From assembly GCF_902712855.1 (NCBI RefSeq), contig NZ_LR743507.1, positions 4,078,001 through 4,142,000 of the forward strand: 64,000 nucleotides of DNA, given 5' to 3'. The number at the start of each line of letters is the position of its first letter. The first letter of the stretch is position 1. This document shows positions 17,346 to 26,235 of the stretch, in pieces. The DNA comes from Variovorax paradoxus. GTDB lineage: Bacteria; Pseudomonadota; Gammaproteobacteria; Burkholderiales; Burkholderiaceae_C. Below the pieces are notes generated by a model. That model was not told where the DNA came from. It worked only from the letters and a program-made list of their open reading frames with translations, and ran no database searches. The position numbers and the translations under genes are program-made.

Positions 17346-19574
17346 TCAGAAGTTGACCAGTGCCGACAGCTCGAACGAGCGCGGACGCCCCAGCAGCCAC
17401 TGGTTGCCGCTGTTGGAGAACGACACCGGGTACTTGCGGTCTGCGAGGTTGTAGGCACGCAGCGCCAGCCTGAGCGACGGATTCGCCTGCCAGCTCACCG
17501 AGGCATCCGCCACGGTGTACGAGCCGATCTTTCGCGAGTTGGCCGAATCGACCTGGCGCGGCCCGACGTAGCGCAAGCCGAAGGCAGCCTCCCACTGCGG
17601 CAGGAAGCGCCAGTTGAGCCACAGGTTCGCCGCTTCCTCGGGCACGCCGGTGGGCGTGTTGCCGGCACGCGAGACCAGCCTGCCGCCGACGACCTCGTTG
17701 AAGTCGTCGTAGCGCGCGCGCAGCTTCGACACGTTGGCCTCGAGCCGCAGCGTCGAGGTGAGCGCCAGGTCGAGCGTGGCCTCGATGCCCTCGGACGACT
17801 GCTGGCCGATCTGCTGCGTCTTGTTCGGGTCGCTCGCGTCGCGCGACAGCAGCTTGTTCTTCTCGATGCGGTAGGCGGCCACCGTCCAGGCACCGCGGTT
17901 GTCGGCGAGCTGGCGCTTGTAGCCCACCTCGACCTGCTTGCCCGTGCTGAGCTCGAACGGCACCTGCGTGGCCGACGTGCTGATGAGCGAGGTCAGAGGA
18001 TCGGCCGCGCGCGCCACCTGCGCGTAGTACGACTGCGACGCATCGGGCGCATACACCACGCCCAGGCGGCCGGTGCCGTACTCGAAGGTCTTGCCGAGGT
18101 TGTTGGCCGCGTTCTGCAGGTCGGTGCGCGCCACCTTGGCATGGTCCCAGCGCAGGCTGCCCACCACCGACCATTGCTCGTCGAGGGCCAGCTTGTCTTC
18201 GGTGAAGAAGGCGTAGGTGTCGGTCTTGGTGCGGTAGCGCGGCGTGTAGGCCACAGGCGACGCGTAGTAGCCCGGGTTGAACACGAACGGGTCGACCACC
18301 GAGCGCCCGCCGTAGGGCGAGTCGTTGGTGTGCTGGAAGTCGATGCGGTTCACGTCGAAGCCCGCCAGCACCTGGTTGGCCATGCCGAACACGCTGTGCT
18401 TGAAGATGGCGTCGGTGCGGTTGCCGATCTGCTCCTGGTCGTGGCCGATCTCCAGGTAGTCGCCCCGCGTCACGCGGCGCGTGCTGGCACTGTAGGTGTA
18501 GGTCTCGCTGTTGCGCCAGTGGCGCGTGCTCTCGAGGCGGTATAGCTGGTTGCGCACGGTGACGGCGGCGCTGGGCGTCCAGACGGCGTCGAGCCGGGTC
18601 CACTTGTCGCGGTACTTGATCTCGGCGTCGTCGAGGTTGTAGTTCTGGCGCAGCGTCTGGCTGCTCAGGTGGCCGTCGATCAGCGGCACGCCGTAGTAGC
18701 GCTGCGGCGTCTGCACGCCCTCGTCGTGCGACAGCGTGAACTGCAGCTGCGGCGACACGTCGAGCCGCACCGCCGCGCCCACCGCCAGGCTCTCGGTCTC
18801 GCCGCGCTGCATGAAGCCGTCGGTGGTGCGGTGGCTGATGTCGAAGCGGTACGAGAGCCTGTCGTTGATCGCCCCGCCGCTGCCGAAGGCCACCTGGCGG
18901 GTGGCGTCGGAGCCGAGCGTGACCAGCGCTTCGTTCTGGATCGGGCCGCGCGTGGGCTTCTTGGGCACCACGTTGATGGCGCCGCCGATGGCACCTTCGC
19001 CGTACATCACCGAGGCCGCGCCGCGCAGCACCTCGATGCGGTCGACCGACCAGGTGTCGAAGGGGAAGGTGACGGTGCCTGCACCGGCATACAGGCGTGT
19101 GCCGTCGAACAGCTGCATCACCGAGCCGTGGCCCGGGAAGCCGCGCGCAGCCATCGCCGTGCCGCCGTTGCCGGGGCCTGGCGAGCCGGTGATGCCGGTG
19201 GCGCGGGTGGCCGCGTCAATCACGGACGCGTCGCCGCGCGCGCGGATGGTGTCGCCGGTCAGCACCTCGATGCTGGCCGGCGTCTCGAGCGGCGTGAGCC
19301 CCAGGCGGCTGCCGGTCTGCGTCGGTTCGTCGATGGCCAGCGGCGTGTGGCGCTCGGCCTCGACCTGCACCGGTGCGAGGCTGCGGTTTCCCGCGGCCGC
19401 ATCGGCCGCCTGCGCCAGCACCAGCGACGGGCCGAAGGCCAACCCCAGCCCGAATGAAAGTCCCGAGAGTCTCGAAAGGCGCGCAACGCCCGCGGTGTGT
19501 GAAATGCGTGCGCGGCGCGGCGCTGCGCCCCTGCCCATGCCGACGCGTCGGCGTGCTGGCGATGCCTGATCCAT
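17346..19574 (-). CDS. TonB-dependent outer-membrane receptor, riboswitch-controlled
   Basis: 742 aa from ATG 19574, preceded by GAGAGGG; the open frame further upstream is riboswitch leader. A long N-terminal export region ends near ALVLAQAADA-like sequence. The plug domain follows (TPASIEVLTGDTIRAR and RIEVLRGAASVMYGEGAIGG), and then a 22-strand-type barrel ending in Phe (SALVNF), as outer-membrane proteins do. It resembles siderophore receptors more than classical BtuB. Because it is the first gene after a cobalamin riboswitch and leads into cbiM, cobW and cobN, its cargo is probably a cobalt chelate or a corrinoid. Confidence 0.9.
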   Translation of the reverse strand: MDQASPARRRVGMGRGAAPRRARISHTAGVARLSRLSGLSFGLGLAFGPSLVLAQAADAAAGNRSLAPVQVEAERHTPLAIDEPTQTGSRLGLTPLETPASIEVLTGDTIRARGDASVIDAATRATGITGSPGPGNGGTAMAARGFPGHGSVMQLFDGTRLYAGAGTVTFPFDTWSVDRIEVLRGAASVMYGEGAIGGAINVVPKKPTRGPIQNEALVTLGSDATRQVAFGSGGAINDRLSYRFDISHRTTDGFMQRGETESLAVGAAVRLDVSPQLQFTLSHDEGVQTPQRYYGVPLIDGHLSSQTLRQNYNLDDAEIKYRDKWTRLDAVWTPSAAVTVRNQLYRLESTRHWRNSETYTYSASTRRVTRGDYLEIGHDQEQIGNRTDAIFKHSVFGMANQVLAGFDVNRIDFQHTNDSPYGGRSVVDPFVFNPGYYASPVAYTPRYRTKTDTYAFFTEDKLALDEQWSVVGSLRWDHAKVARTDLQNAANNLGKTFEYGTGRLGVVYAPDASQSYYAQVARAADPLTSLISTSATQVPFELSTGKQVEVGYKRQLADNRGAWTVAAYRIEKNKLLSRDASDPNKTQQIGQQSSEGIEATLDLALTSTLRLEANVSKLRARYDDFNEVVGGRLVSRAGNTPTGVPEEAANLWLNWRFLPQWEAAFGLRYVGPRQVDSANSRKIGSYTVADASVSWQANPSLRLALRAYNLADRKYPVSFSNSGNQWLLGRPRSFELSALVNF

Positions 19575-19591
19575 GTGATTGCCCTCTCCGT

Positions 19592-19607
19592 CCTGCGTCC
19601 CCGCAGG
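19592..19607 (-). promoter_or_regulatory. Hairpin just before the receptor ribosome site
   Basis: A perfect 6-bp stem (CCTGCG/CGCAGG) with a 4-nt loop ends a few nt before the GGAGAGGG ribosome site of the TonB receptor gene. It lies between the cobalamin riboswitch core and the start codon, where the switching part of such riboswitches normally sits. It may control ribosome access. This is inference from position; no T-run is present, so transcription termination is less likely. Confidence 0.4.
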
Positions 19608-19726
19608 CTCCCGACCGATGAAGGACGTCGCGGGAAAGGACAAGGGGCTGCGGCGGCTCGCACGGAAGGTACGGAACGCGGCAGGCCCGGACACGCACTC
19701 CCGCTGCGTCCGAAGGCGGTTGCGAA

Positions 19727-19971
19727 GGCCGGTATCCGGGCTTGCGGAGCGCCGCGGCGCGCACTGTGGCAGTGCGCGCCGCGGCAGAAACCCTCGCCTT
19801 CCCACGCCGAAGCGCAGTGGCTGCCGGCCTCATCGAAGAGGCGCGGGCTTGAGAGTTTCCGATCCGCCGACCGTTGCGGGGGCAGCGCAGGAATGACCGT
19901 GTCGGCGACGACACGGCGCACCTGCTTCCCGTTTAACCCCGAACGCCATGGCATGGCGGTAGGGGCACCTT
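19727..19971 (-). promoter_or_regulatory. Cobalamin (adenosylcobalamin-type) riboswitch
   Basis: Read on the minus strand, the leader contains in order GGTGCC, TTAAACGGGAAGCAGGTG, the B12-box core GCTGCCCCCGCAACGGT (19870-19887), CCACTG, TGGGAAGG, and the closing AGCCCGGATACCGGCC (19728-19743). This is the standard cobalamin riboswitch order. A long variable GC hairpin (about 19750-19786) makes it slightly larger than average. With B12 bound it should switch off the downstream operon: TonB receptor, PepSY protein, cbiM, cobW, cobN and chlI/chlD. Confidence 0.95.
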
Positions 19972-20024
19972 CGAACCGTTTGACCGGGTGCGTACAGGAA
20001 AAACCAGCGCACCGGGACCGCGAA

Positions 20025-20030
20025 ATTATA
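20025..20030 (-). promoter_or_regulatory. Candidate -10 element of the riboswitch transcript
   Basis: A perfect TATAAT occurs on the minus strand about 55 nt before the first conserved riboswitch base, the right place for the operon promoter. No convincing -35 hexamer is seen 16-18 nt upstream, which is GC-rich. It overlaps the stop codon of the small gene 20026-20265. Confidence 0.4.
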
Positions 20031-20265
20031 GGGAGCCGGAGGCCGTACCGCCGGGGCCGAACAGCCGGCGCATCACCGCCACCCCCGCGACCAGCGCGTT
20101 CGAGTAGGTGGCGTAGGGCGCGTGAGCGGCTTCCAGCGGGACGTATGTATGGGCGGTATCGCGCGGGGTTCCCGGCGTGTCGTCCACCGCTTCCATCAGC
20201 ACCCAATAGAACTCGCCCGCTTCCAGTTCGTGGACGGTGAGCGCGATGTTTCTCGGTGAGGCCAT
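20026..20265 (-). CDS. Conserved small hypothetical protein
   Basis: 79 aa, starting MASPRNIALTVHELEAGEFYW. No signal peptide, membrane segment or known catalytic motif is seen. The composition looks like a real soluble protein: balanced charges, aromatic residues spread through the first half, and an Ala/Gly tail. It sits directly before the cobalamin riboswitch, on the same strand, but ends before the likely promoter, so it is probably not part of the cobalt operon. It is divergent from the 134-aa gene at 20415. Function unknown. Confidence 0.6.
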   Translation of the reverse strand: MASPRNIALTVHELEAGEFYWVLMEAVDDTPGTPRDTAHTYVPLEAAHAPYATYSNALVAGVAVMRRLFGPGGTASGSL

Positions 20266-20314
20266 GGGGTGGACGATAAGTGGTGATCGGTCAATGGCTA
20301 GAGGACGGCTCCGG

Positions 20315-20342
20315 TTGACAGCTTCCGGACTTCTCCTACAGC
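20315..20342 (+). promoter_or_regulatory. Sigma70-like promoter
   Basis: A perfect TTGACA (20315-20320) is followed after 16 nt by TACAGC (20337-20342). It points toward the gene at 20415 with a leader of about 65 nt. The -35 is strong and the -10 is moderate. Confidence 0.4.
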
Positions 20343-20414
20343 GCTTGTCTCGGTCGCGAACCAGTGTTGATTCCAGGGGCCGTCAGAGAACCTTTTCAGG
20401 ACACAGGTGACAAC

Positions 20415-20819
20415 ATGAAGCGATTCATTCTGGAGCCCCGCATGCGGGCGACCATCGGCGGGGCCTTCTGCCCGACCGGCTGCTCGATCGTCATGTTCCC
20501 CGACCCGGCCGACGCCGACCACATCGGGCACCGGCTGATCGAAAAAGGCATGAGCGGCGACGAGGTCTACCTGCTGCCCGCGCAGGCGGTGCTGGCCGGG
20601 ATCTCGCCGACGGTGAAGACCTCCGACGACCCGCTGCCCTCCGCCGGCACCGACGCGGCCACGGTGCGCGCCTATACCCGGCTGGCCCGCGAAGGCCATG
20701 CCTGCCTGCTGGTGAAGACCAGGGACGGTGCGGCGGCCGAACGGCTGATGGAGCTGGTGCGCACGGTGCCCTATTCCATCGCGCAGCGCTACCGCACGCT
20801 GGTGATCGAAGACCTCTGA
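20415..20819 (+). CDS. Conserved hypothetical protein
   Basis: 134 aa from ATG 20415, which has AGGTGA upstream; the frame is open a further 51 nt but without a ribosome site. The sequence has a central hydrophobic stretch (GAFCPTGCSIVMFPD) and reads like a compact alpha/beta soluble domain. A CPTGC motif could bind metal or be redox active, but this is only a possibility. It is convergent with the Kef-type antiporter gene. No family recognised. Confidence 0.6.
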   Translation: MKRFILEPRMRATIGGAFCPTGCSIVMFPDPADADHIGHRLIEKGMSGDEVYLLPAQAVLAGISPTVKTSDDPLPSAGTDAATVRAYTRLAREGHACLLVKTRDGAAAERLMELVRTVPYSIAQRYRTLVIEDL

Positions 20820-20844
20820 AGGTGAAGAGGCCGGCGTCTTCGTG

Positions 20845-22545
20845 TCAGGCCGGCGCGGCCATGGAAACGGCGCGCTGCACCACGTCGCGCGCCATGGCCT
20901 GCGCCAGTTCGTGCTCGCCGAGGAACACCGTGGCCGAGGTCTCCTGCGTGAGCAGCTTCGCCTCGTGCTCGTTGTGACTGCGGATCACCGTCTGGATGGT
21001 GGGATTCAACGTGCGCGCGGTTTCCATCATCTGACGCACGTTCATGGCGTCGGGCGTGGCCACCACGAGCACGCGGGCGCGCGCGATGTGCGCCTGGATG
21101 AGCACGGCCGGATCGGCCGCGTCACCCCACACGGCGGGCGTGCCCGCTTCGCGCAGCTTCTCGACCAGCTCACGGTTTTGCTCGGCCACCACGTAGGGAA
21201 TGTCGTGCGCGTCGAGCTCGGACGCGATGCGCCGCCCCACCCGCCCGTAGCCCACCAGCACCACCTGGCGCGACAGGTACCTGGCCTCGGTGGTCATCGG
21301 CAGCTCGGCCAGGGGGTCGTCCCGCGACTCCAGCCCGCGCGCGAACGATGAATGCGCGTGCAGCCACTTCTGCATCGGCCCGATCAGGCTGAACCACAGC
21401 GGGTTGGTGGCGATGGAAATGAGCGCGCCGGCCAGCACCAGGCTCTGTCCCTCCACCGGCAGCAGGCCAAGCGACACACCCAGGCCGGCCAGGATGAACG
21501 AGAACTCGCCGATCTGCGCCAGGCTGGCGCTCACCGTGAGCGCCGTGCCCAGCGGGTAACGGAACACCAGCACCAGCGCGCACGCCGCGAGCGACTTGCC
21601 CAGCACGATCACAAGCACCACCGCCAGCACCTGCAGCGGCCGCTCGATCAGCACCGAAGGGTCGAACAGCATGCCGACCGACACGAAGAACAGCACCGCG
21701 AAAGCGTCGCGCAGCGGCAGCGACTCCTGCGCGGCGCGATGGCTGAACTGCGACTCACGCATGACCATGCCGGCGAAGAACGCGCCCAGCGCGAACGACA
21801 CGCCGAACAGCGCCGCGGACGCGAAGGCGATGCTCACCGCCGCGGCCACCACGCACAGCGTGAACAGCTCGCGCGAACCGGTGCGCGTGACCTGCCAGAG
21901 GATCCAGGGGAACACGCGGCGCCCCACCACCAGCATCAGCGCGACGAAGCCGCCCACCTGCAGCAGCGTGAGGCCGAGCGTCTGCCACAGCGGATCGGAC
22001 GGGCCGGACTGCGCGCCGCCCAGCGTGCCTGCGAGCGGTGGCATCAGAACAAGCACCAGCACCATGGCCAGGTCCTCGACCACCAGCCAGCCGATGGCGA
22101 TGCGCCCGGTGAACGAATCGAGGATGCCAAGGCTCTCGAGCGCTCGCAGCAGCACGACGGTGCTGGCCACCGAGAGCGCCAGCCCGAACACCAGCGCGGC
22201 ACCCGGACTCCACCCCCACCACATGGCCAGCCCGCCGCCCAGCAACGTCGCCACGCCGATCTGCGCCAAGGCACCCGGCAACGCGATCTTGCGCACGGCC
22301 AGCAGATCGTCGAGGGAGAAATGAAGGCCCACGCCGAACATCAGCAGCATCACGCCGATCTCGGCGAGCTGGGCGGCGATGCCCGCGTCGGCCACGAAGC
22401 CCGGGGTGAAGGGGCCGATGATCACGCCGGCCAGCAGGTAGCCGACCAGCGCGGGCAGCCGCAGCCTGGCCGCCAGGAACCCGAACACGAGCGCCAGCCC
22501 GAGGCCGGCGGCGATCGTGTTGATGAGGGAAACGCTGTGGGGCAT
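20845..22545 (-). CDS. Kef/YbaL-type cation:proton antiporter
   Basis: 566 aa. Residues about 1-385 form some 12 membrane helices of the CPA2 sodium/potassium-proton exchanger fold. Residues from about 420 form a cytoplasmic TrkA-N (RCK) domain starting QVVLVGYGRVGRRIASEL, whose GYGRVG loop binds NAD(H). YbaL and KefB/KefC export potassium in exchange for protons; Kef proteins do so under electrophile stress with glutathione control. No ancillary kefF/kefG oxidoreductase gene is adjacent, so YbaL-like is the safer name. It lies 37 nt after dctA on the same strand. Confidence 0.9.
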   Translation of the reverse strand: MPHSVSLINTIAAGLGLALVFGFLAARLRLPALVGYLLAGVIIGPFTPGFVADAGIAAQLAEIGVMLLMFGVGLHFSLDDLLAVRKIALPGALAQIGVATLLGGGLAMWWGWSPGAALVFGLALSVASTVVLLRALESLGILDSFTGRIAIGWLVVEDLAMVLVLVLMPPLAGTLGGAQSGPSDPLWQTLGLTLLQVGGFVALMLVVGRRVFPWILWQVTRTGSRELFTLCVVAAAVSIAFASAALFGVSFALGAFFAGMVMRESQFSHRAAQESLPLRDAFAVLFFVSVGMLFDPSVLIERPLQVLAVVLVIVLGKSLAACALVLVFRYPLGTALTVSASLAQIGEFSFILAGLGVSLGLLPVEGQSLVLAGALISIATNPLWFSLIGPMQKWLHAHSSFARGLESRDDPLAELPMTTEARYLSRQVVLVGYGRVGRRIASELDAHDIPYVVAEQNRELVEKLREAGTPAVWGDAADPAVLIQAHIARARVLVVATPDAMNVRQMMETARTLNPTIQTVIRSHNEHEAKLLTQETSATVFLGEHELAQAMARDVVQRAVSMAAPA

Positions 22546-22582
22546 CGCTCCATTTTGCAGGAACGATGCCTACCCCTTCATG

Positions 22583-23926
22583 TCAGCCGGCCATCTTGCC
22601 GCCGCGCACCGCGTCGAGTGCCTCGGGGTCCTGCGCCTCGACCCAGGTCTCGTTGTTGAGCCCGGCCTGCAGGCGCTCCATGTCGAGTTCGTTGGTCCAC
22701 TTGGCCACCACGATGGTGGCCACGCCGTTGCCGATGAGGTTGGTCAGCGCGCGCGCCTCGGACATGAAGCGGTCGATGCCGAGGATGAGCGCCAGCCCCG
22801 CCACCGGCACGTGGCCCACGGCCGACAGCGTGGCCGCCAGCACGATGAAGCCGCTGCCGGTGACGCCGGCCGCGCCCTTCGAGGTCAGCAGCAGCACGGC
22901 CAGCAGCGTGATCTCCTGCACCAGCGTCATCGGCGTGTTGGTGGCCTGCGCGATGAACACGGCCGCCATCGTCAGGTAGATCGAGGTGCCGTCGAGGTTG
23001 AAAGAGTAGCCCGTGGGGATCACCAGGCCCACGCAGGTCTTGTTGGCGCCCAGGTTCTCCATCTTCTCCATCATGCGAGGCAGCACCGATTCGCTGGACG
23101 ACGTGCCCAGCACGATCAGCAGTTCTTCCTTGATGTACTTGATGAACTTCCAGATGCTGAAGCCATGGAACCTGGCGATGAGCCCCAGCACCACGAAGAT
23201 GAACAGCAGGCAGGTCAGGTAGAACGTGCCCATCAGCTTGCCGAGCGAGAACAGGCTGCCCAGGCCGTACTTGCCGATGGTGAAGGCCATGGCGCCGAAG
23301 GCACCGATGGGTGCCAGCTTCATGATGTAGTTGACGATGCCGAAGAGCACGTGCGAGCCCTTCTCGATCACGTCGAACACCAACGTGCCGCGGCCGCCGA
23401 AGCGGTGCAGCGCGAAGCCGAACAGCACCGCGATCAGCAGCACCTGCAGGATCTCGCCCTTGGCGAAGGCATCGACCACCGTGTTGGGAATGATGTTCAG
23501 GATGAAGTCGACCGTGCCGGTCATCTTGCCCGGGCCGGTGTACGAGGCGATCGACTTGGTGTCGAGCGTGGCCGGGTCGACGTTCATGCCCGCGCCGGGC
23601 TGCAGCACGTTGACCAGCACTAGGCCGACCACCAGCGCGATGCTGCTGACCACCTCGAAGTACAGCAGCGCCAGGCCGCCGGTCTTGCCGACCTTCTTCA
23701 TGTCCTCCATGCCGGCGATCCCCACCACCACCGTGCAGAAGATGATCGGCGCGATGATCATCTTGATCAGCTTGATGAAGCCGTCGCCCAGCGGTTTCAT
23801 GGCCTCGCCGGCCGCCGGGTAGAAATGGCCCAGCAGCACGCCGATGATCACCGCGGTGATCACCTGGACGTAGAGGGAGCGATAGAGGGGGAGTTTCCTG
23901 GCAGGTGTGCTTGTTGTGTGTTCCAT
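22583..23926 (-). CDS. dctA: C4-dicarboxylate:cation symporter DctA
   Basis: 447 aa, the normal DctA length. It has the glutamate-transporter fold with about eight helices and two re-entrant loops. Visible motifs are the serine-rich SSSESVLPRM of hairpin 1 and NLDGTSIYLTMAAVFIAQA in the transport core. It imports succinate, fumarate and malate with protons or sodium. No dctB/dctD two-component genes are next to it. It is transcribed away from phaB, from which it is separated by the phaB terminator. Confidence 0.94.
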   Translation of the reverse strand: MEHTTSTPARKLPLYRSLYVQVITAVIIGVLLGHFYPAAGEAMKPLGDGFIKLIKMIIAPIIFCTVVVGIAGMEDMKKVGKTGGLALLYFEVVSSIALVVGLVLVNVLQPGAGMNVDPATLDTKSIASYTGPGKMTGTVDFILNIIPNTVVDAFAKGEILQVLLIAVLFGFALHRFGGRGTLVFDVIEKGSHVLFGIVNYIMKLAPIGAFGAMAFTIGKYGLGSLFSLGKLMGTFYLTCLLFIFVVLGLIARFHGFSIWKFIKYIKEELLIVLGTSSSESVLPRMMEKMENLGANKTCVGLVIPTGYSFNLDGTSIYLTMAAVFIAQATNTPMTLVQEITLLAVLLLTSKGAAGVTGSGFIVLAATLSAVGHVPVAGLALILGIDRFMSEARALTNLIGNGVATIVVAKWTNELDMERLQAGLNNETWVEAQDPEALDAVRGGKMAG

Positions 23927-24003
23927 GAGTGCCTCCGGAGAAGATTGAAAACTTTAAGCCGGCCGTGCGTTCTTTCCATTCGTAGCTGCCACATTTCGGG
24001 CAC

Positions 24004-24028
24004 AAAAAAACCCGCCGTGGCGGGTTTC
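24004..24028 (-). terminator. Rho-independent terminator after phaB
   Basis: On the minus strand an 8-bp stem (AACCCGCC/GGCGGGTT, 3-nt loop) is followed by a run of Ts. It lies 25 nt after the phaB stop codon and before the dctA start region. Confidence 0.85.
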
Positions 24029-24052
24029 GTGTTCAGGTTCGGGTCAGCATGC

Positions 24053-24790
24053 TCAGTGCATGTGCAGGCCGCCGTTGACCGAGAAGTCGGCACCGGTGCT
24101 GTAGCCGCCTTCGTCCGTGGCGAGCCACGAAATGATCGAAGCGATCTCGCTCGGCTCGCCCAGGCGCTTGACCGGGATGGTGGCCACGATCTTGTCGAGC
24201 ACTTCCTGGCGGATGGCCTTGACCATGTCGGTGCCGATGTAGCCCGGGCTCACGGTGTTCACCGTGACGCCCTTGCTGGCGAGCTCCTGTGCCAGGGCCA
24301 TGGTGAAGCCATGCATGCCGGCCTTGGCGGCCGAGTAGTTGGTCTGGCCGGCCTGGCCCTTGGCGCCATTCACCGAGCTGATGTTGATGATGCGGCCCCA
24401 GCCGTTTTCGACCATGTCGCCCACCACCTGCTTGGTGACGTTGAACATGCTGTTGAGATTGGTCTCGATGACCGCGCTCCAGTCTTCGGGCGTCATCTTG
24501 AGGAACATGCGGTCCCGCGTGATGCCTGCGTTGTTCACCAGCACGTCGATGGCGCCGTGCGCGGCCTTCGCGGCGGAGAAGGCTTCGACGGTGGATTGCC
24601 AGTCGCCGACATTGCCGACGGACGCGTGGAACTCGAAGCCTGCGGCTTTCTGTTCGGCGAGCCACTTGGTGTAGTCGCGCGTCGGGCCGCAACCGGCGAC
24701 CACGGTGAACCCGTCCTTGTGCAGGCGTTGGCAGATGGCTGTTCCGATGCCACCCATGCCCCCGGTGACATATGCAACTTTCTTGCTCAT
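24053..24790 (-). CDS. phaB: Acetoacetyl-CoA reductase PhaB
   Basis: 245 aa short-chain dehydrogenase. The cofactor loop is TGGMGGIG (9-16), NNAG is at 86-89, and the catalytic pair is Y152/K156 in NYSAAKAG. The overall sequence (KDGFTVVAGCGP, SVNGAKGQAGQTNYS, SVNGGLHMH at the end) matches PhaB, which uses NADPH to reduce acetoacetyl-CoA to (R)-3-hydroxybutyryl-CoA for PHB synthesis. It lies 11 kb away from phaA and phaC, so the PHB genes are split here. A clear terminator follows. Confidence 0.93.
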   Translation of the reverse strand: MSKKVAYVTGGMGGIGTAICQRLHKDGFTVVAGCGPTRDYTKWLAEQKAAGFEFHASVGNVGDWQSTVEAFSAAKAAHGAIDVLVNNAGITRDRMFLKMTPEDWSAVIETNLNSMFNVTKQVVGDMVENGWGRIINISSVNGAKGQAGQTNYSAAKAGMHGFTMALAQELASKGVTVNTVSPGYIGTDMVKAIRQEVLDKIVATIPVKRLGEPSEIASIISWLATDEGGYSTGADFSVNGGLHMH

Positions 24791-25050
24791 GAGATTTCCT
24801 TTATGTACATAGCAAAAGCCTGAACGGCCGCCTTCACTCTAGCGAGTTTCGAGCCACGGCCCCTCTGAGGAAAACACTGAGCCAAGCTTGCAACCAGCTG
24901 TCACGAAGCGGCCCGCGCATCCGGCCTCTGTCTTCTCGTTTGTACTCCCACTTCGGCCCGGGTTCCACCTCGCGTGTACGCTCTTGCAGGTGTCATCACG
25001 GCGCCATCTGCCCGTCGTTGCAACGACCGTTGACCAAGGAGTTCGAAAGT

Positions 25051-25701
25051 ATGAGTTTCGGAATCATCGTGTTTCCCGAGGTCGAGGAACTCGACTTCGT
25101 CGGCCCCTGGGAAATGCTGACCATGTGGAGCAAGCTGGCCGGCGGCCCTGCGAACTGCCTCATCGTCGCCGAGAAGCGCGAGCCGGTGTCTTGCGCGAAG
25201 GGGTTGTCGATCAATCCGCACGTCTCGTTCGCCGAGTGCCCGCCGCTGGACTACCTGCTCGTGCCCGGCGGCATGGGCACGCGCCGCGAGGTCGACAACC
25301 CGGCCATGACGCGCTTCCTGGCCGACCAGGCACCCGGCTGCAAGGCGCTGCTGTCGGTGTGCACCGGCGCGTTCGTGCTGCACGCGGCCGGCCTGCTCTC
25401 GGGCCGCACCGCCACCACGCACTGGGCGTCGCTCGATCGGCTGCGCGCGCTCGGCGACGTGAAGGTGGTGGAGCAGCGCTTCGTGCAGGACGGCAACGTC
25501 TGGACCTCGGCGGGCGTCTCGGCCGGCACCGATCTGATGCTCGCCTTCATCGCCCACACCGCCGGCGAGGAAGCCGCCGCCAAGGTGCAGCTGCAGGCCG
25601 AGTACTACCCGGCCGACACGGTATACGGCAGTACCGCGAGCCACGAGCGCGCGCCGGCGTACGTGAAGCGCCCCAGCCAGGCTTCCGGCAGCGCGGCATG
25701 A
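25051..25701 (+). CDS. DJ-1/PfpI family protein (isonitrile hydratase-like)
   Basis: 216 aa from ATG 25051, with AAGGAG upstream. The DJ-1 fold is marked by the nucleophile elbow SVCTGAFVLHAAGLLSGR (the catalytic Cys in V-C-T-G) and then ATTHWASLDRL. This is the arrangement in isonitrile hydratases and in the N-terminal half of GlxA/FtrA regulators, but no AraC-type DNA-binding domain follows. Substrate unknown. Its stop overlaps the start of the CinA-type gene (ATGA). Confidence 0.82.
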   Translation: MSFGIIVFPEVEELDFVGPWEMLTMWSKLAGGPANCLIVAEKREPVSCAKGLSINPHVSFAECPPLDYLLVPGGMGTRREVDNPAMTRFLADQAPGCKALLSVCTGAFVLHAAGLLSGRTATTHWASLDRLRALGDVKVVEQRFVQDGNVWTSAGVSAGTDLMLAFIAHTAGEEAAAKVQLQAEYYPADTVYGSTASHERAPAYVKRPSQASGSAA

Positions 25702-26213
25702 GCACCTTGCCCGTGCCCGCGCTCGAGCCGCTCGCCGCACTCGCCGCCCGCGTGGGCGAAACGCTGCGCGCGCGCGGGCAGACGGTGTCGGTGGTCGAAT
25801 CGTCGGCCGGCGGCCTGGTGTCGGCCGCGCTGCTCGCCGTGCCGGGTGCATCGGCCTACTTCCGCGGTGGCGCGGTCGTCTATTCGCGTCGCGCGGGCCG
25901 TGCGCTGCTCGGCCTGACCGCCGAGGACATGGCCGGCCTGCGCGGCGAGACCGAACCCTACGCCCGCCTCGTCGCGGGCCGGGTGCGCGACACCCACCAC
26001 ACGACCTGGGGCATCAGCGAGAGCGGCGCGGCCGGCCCAGCGGGCAGTCCGTACGGCGACGCGCCGGGCCATGTGTGCCTGGCGGTCGTCGGCGCGGTCA
26101 CGGTGAGCCGCACCATCGAGAACGGCGACACCGACCGCCCGAGAAACATGGAAGTGTTCGCGCGGCAGCTGCTCGCGCTGTTCGACGAGACACTGCGGGC
26201 ATCGCCCGCCTGA
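25698..26213 (+). CDS. CinA C-terminal (nicotinamide-nucleotide amidase) family protein
   Basis: 171 aa, only the C-terminal enzyme domain of CinA (PncC-type). Visible features are VVESSAGGLVSAALLAVPGASAYFRGG, with its active-site serine region, and GISESGAAGPAGSPYGDAPGHVCLAV. PncC turns NMN into nicotinate mononucleotide in NAD recycling. The N-terminal molybdopterin-like domain of full CinA is absent, which is common. The motif ESSAGG, instead of the usual ESCTGG, suggests a divergent member whose activity is uncertain. Coupled to the PfpI gene by a 4-bp overlap. Confidence 0.8.
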   Translation: MSTLPVPALEPLAALAARVGETLRARGQTVSVVESSAGGLVSAALLAVPGASAYFRGGAVVYSRRAGRALLGLTAEDMAGLRGETEPYARLVAGRVRDTHHTTWGISESGAAGPAGSPYGDAPGHVCLAVVGAVTVSRTIENGDTDRPRNMEVFARQLLALFDETLRASPA

Positions 26214-26235
26214 CGCGCCGGACACACCGGGGCGC

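Noticed and set aside
17341..18603. Long upstream extension of the PepSY protein
   Set aside because: It is a shadow of the TonB receptor gene; the real start is a few nt after the receptor stop.
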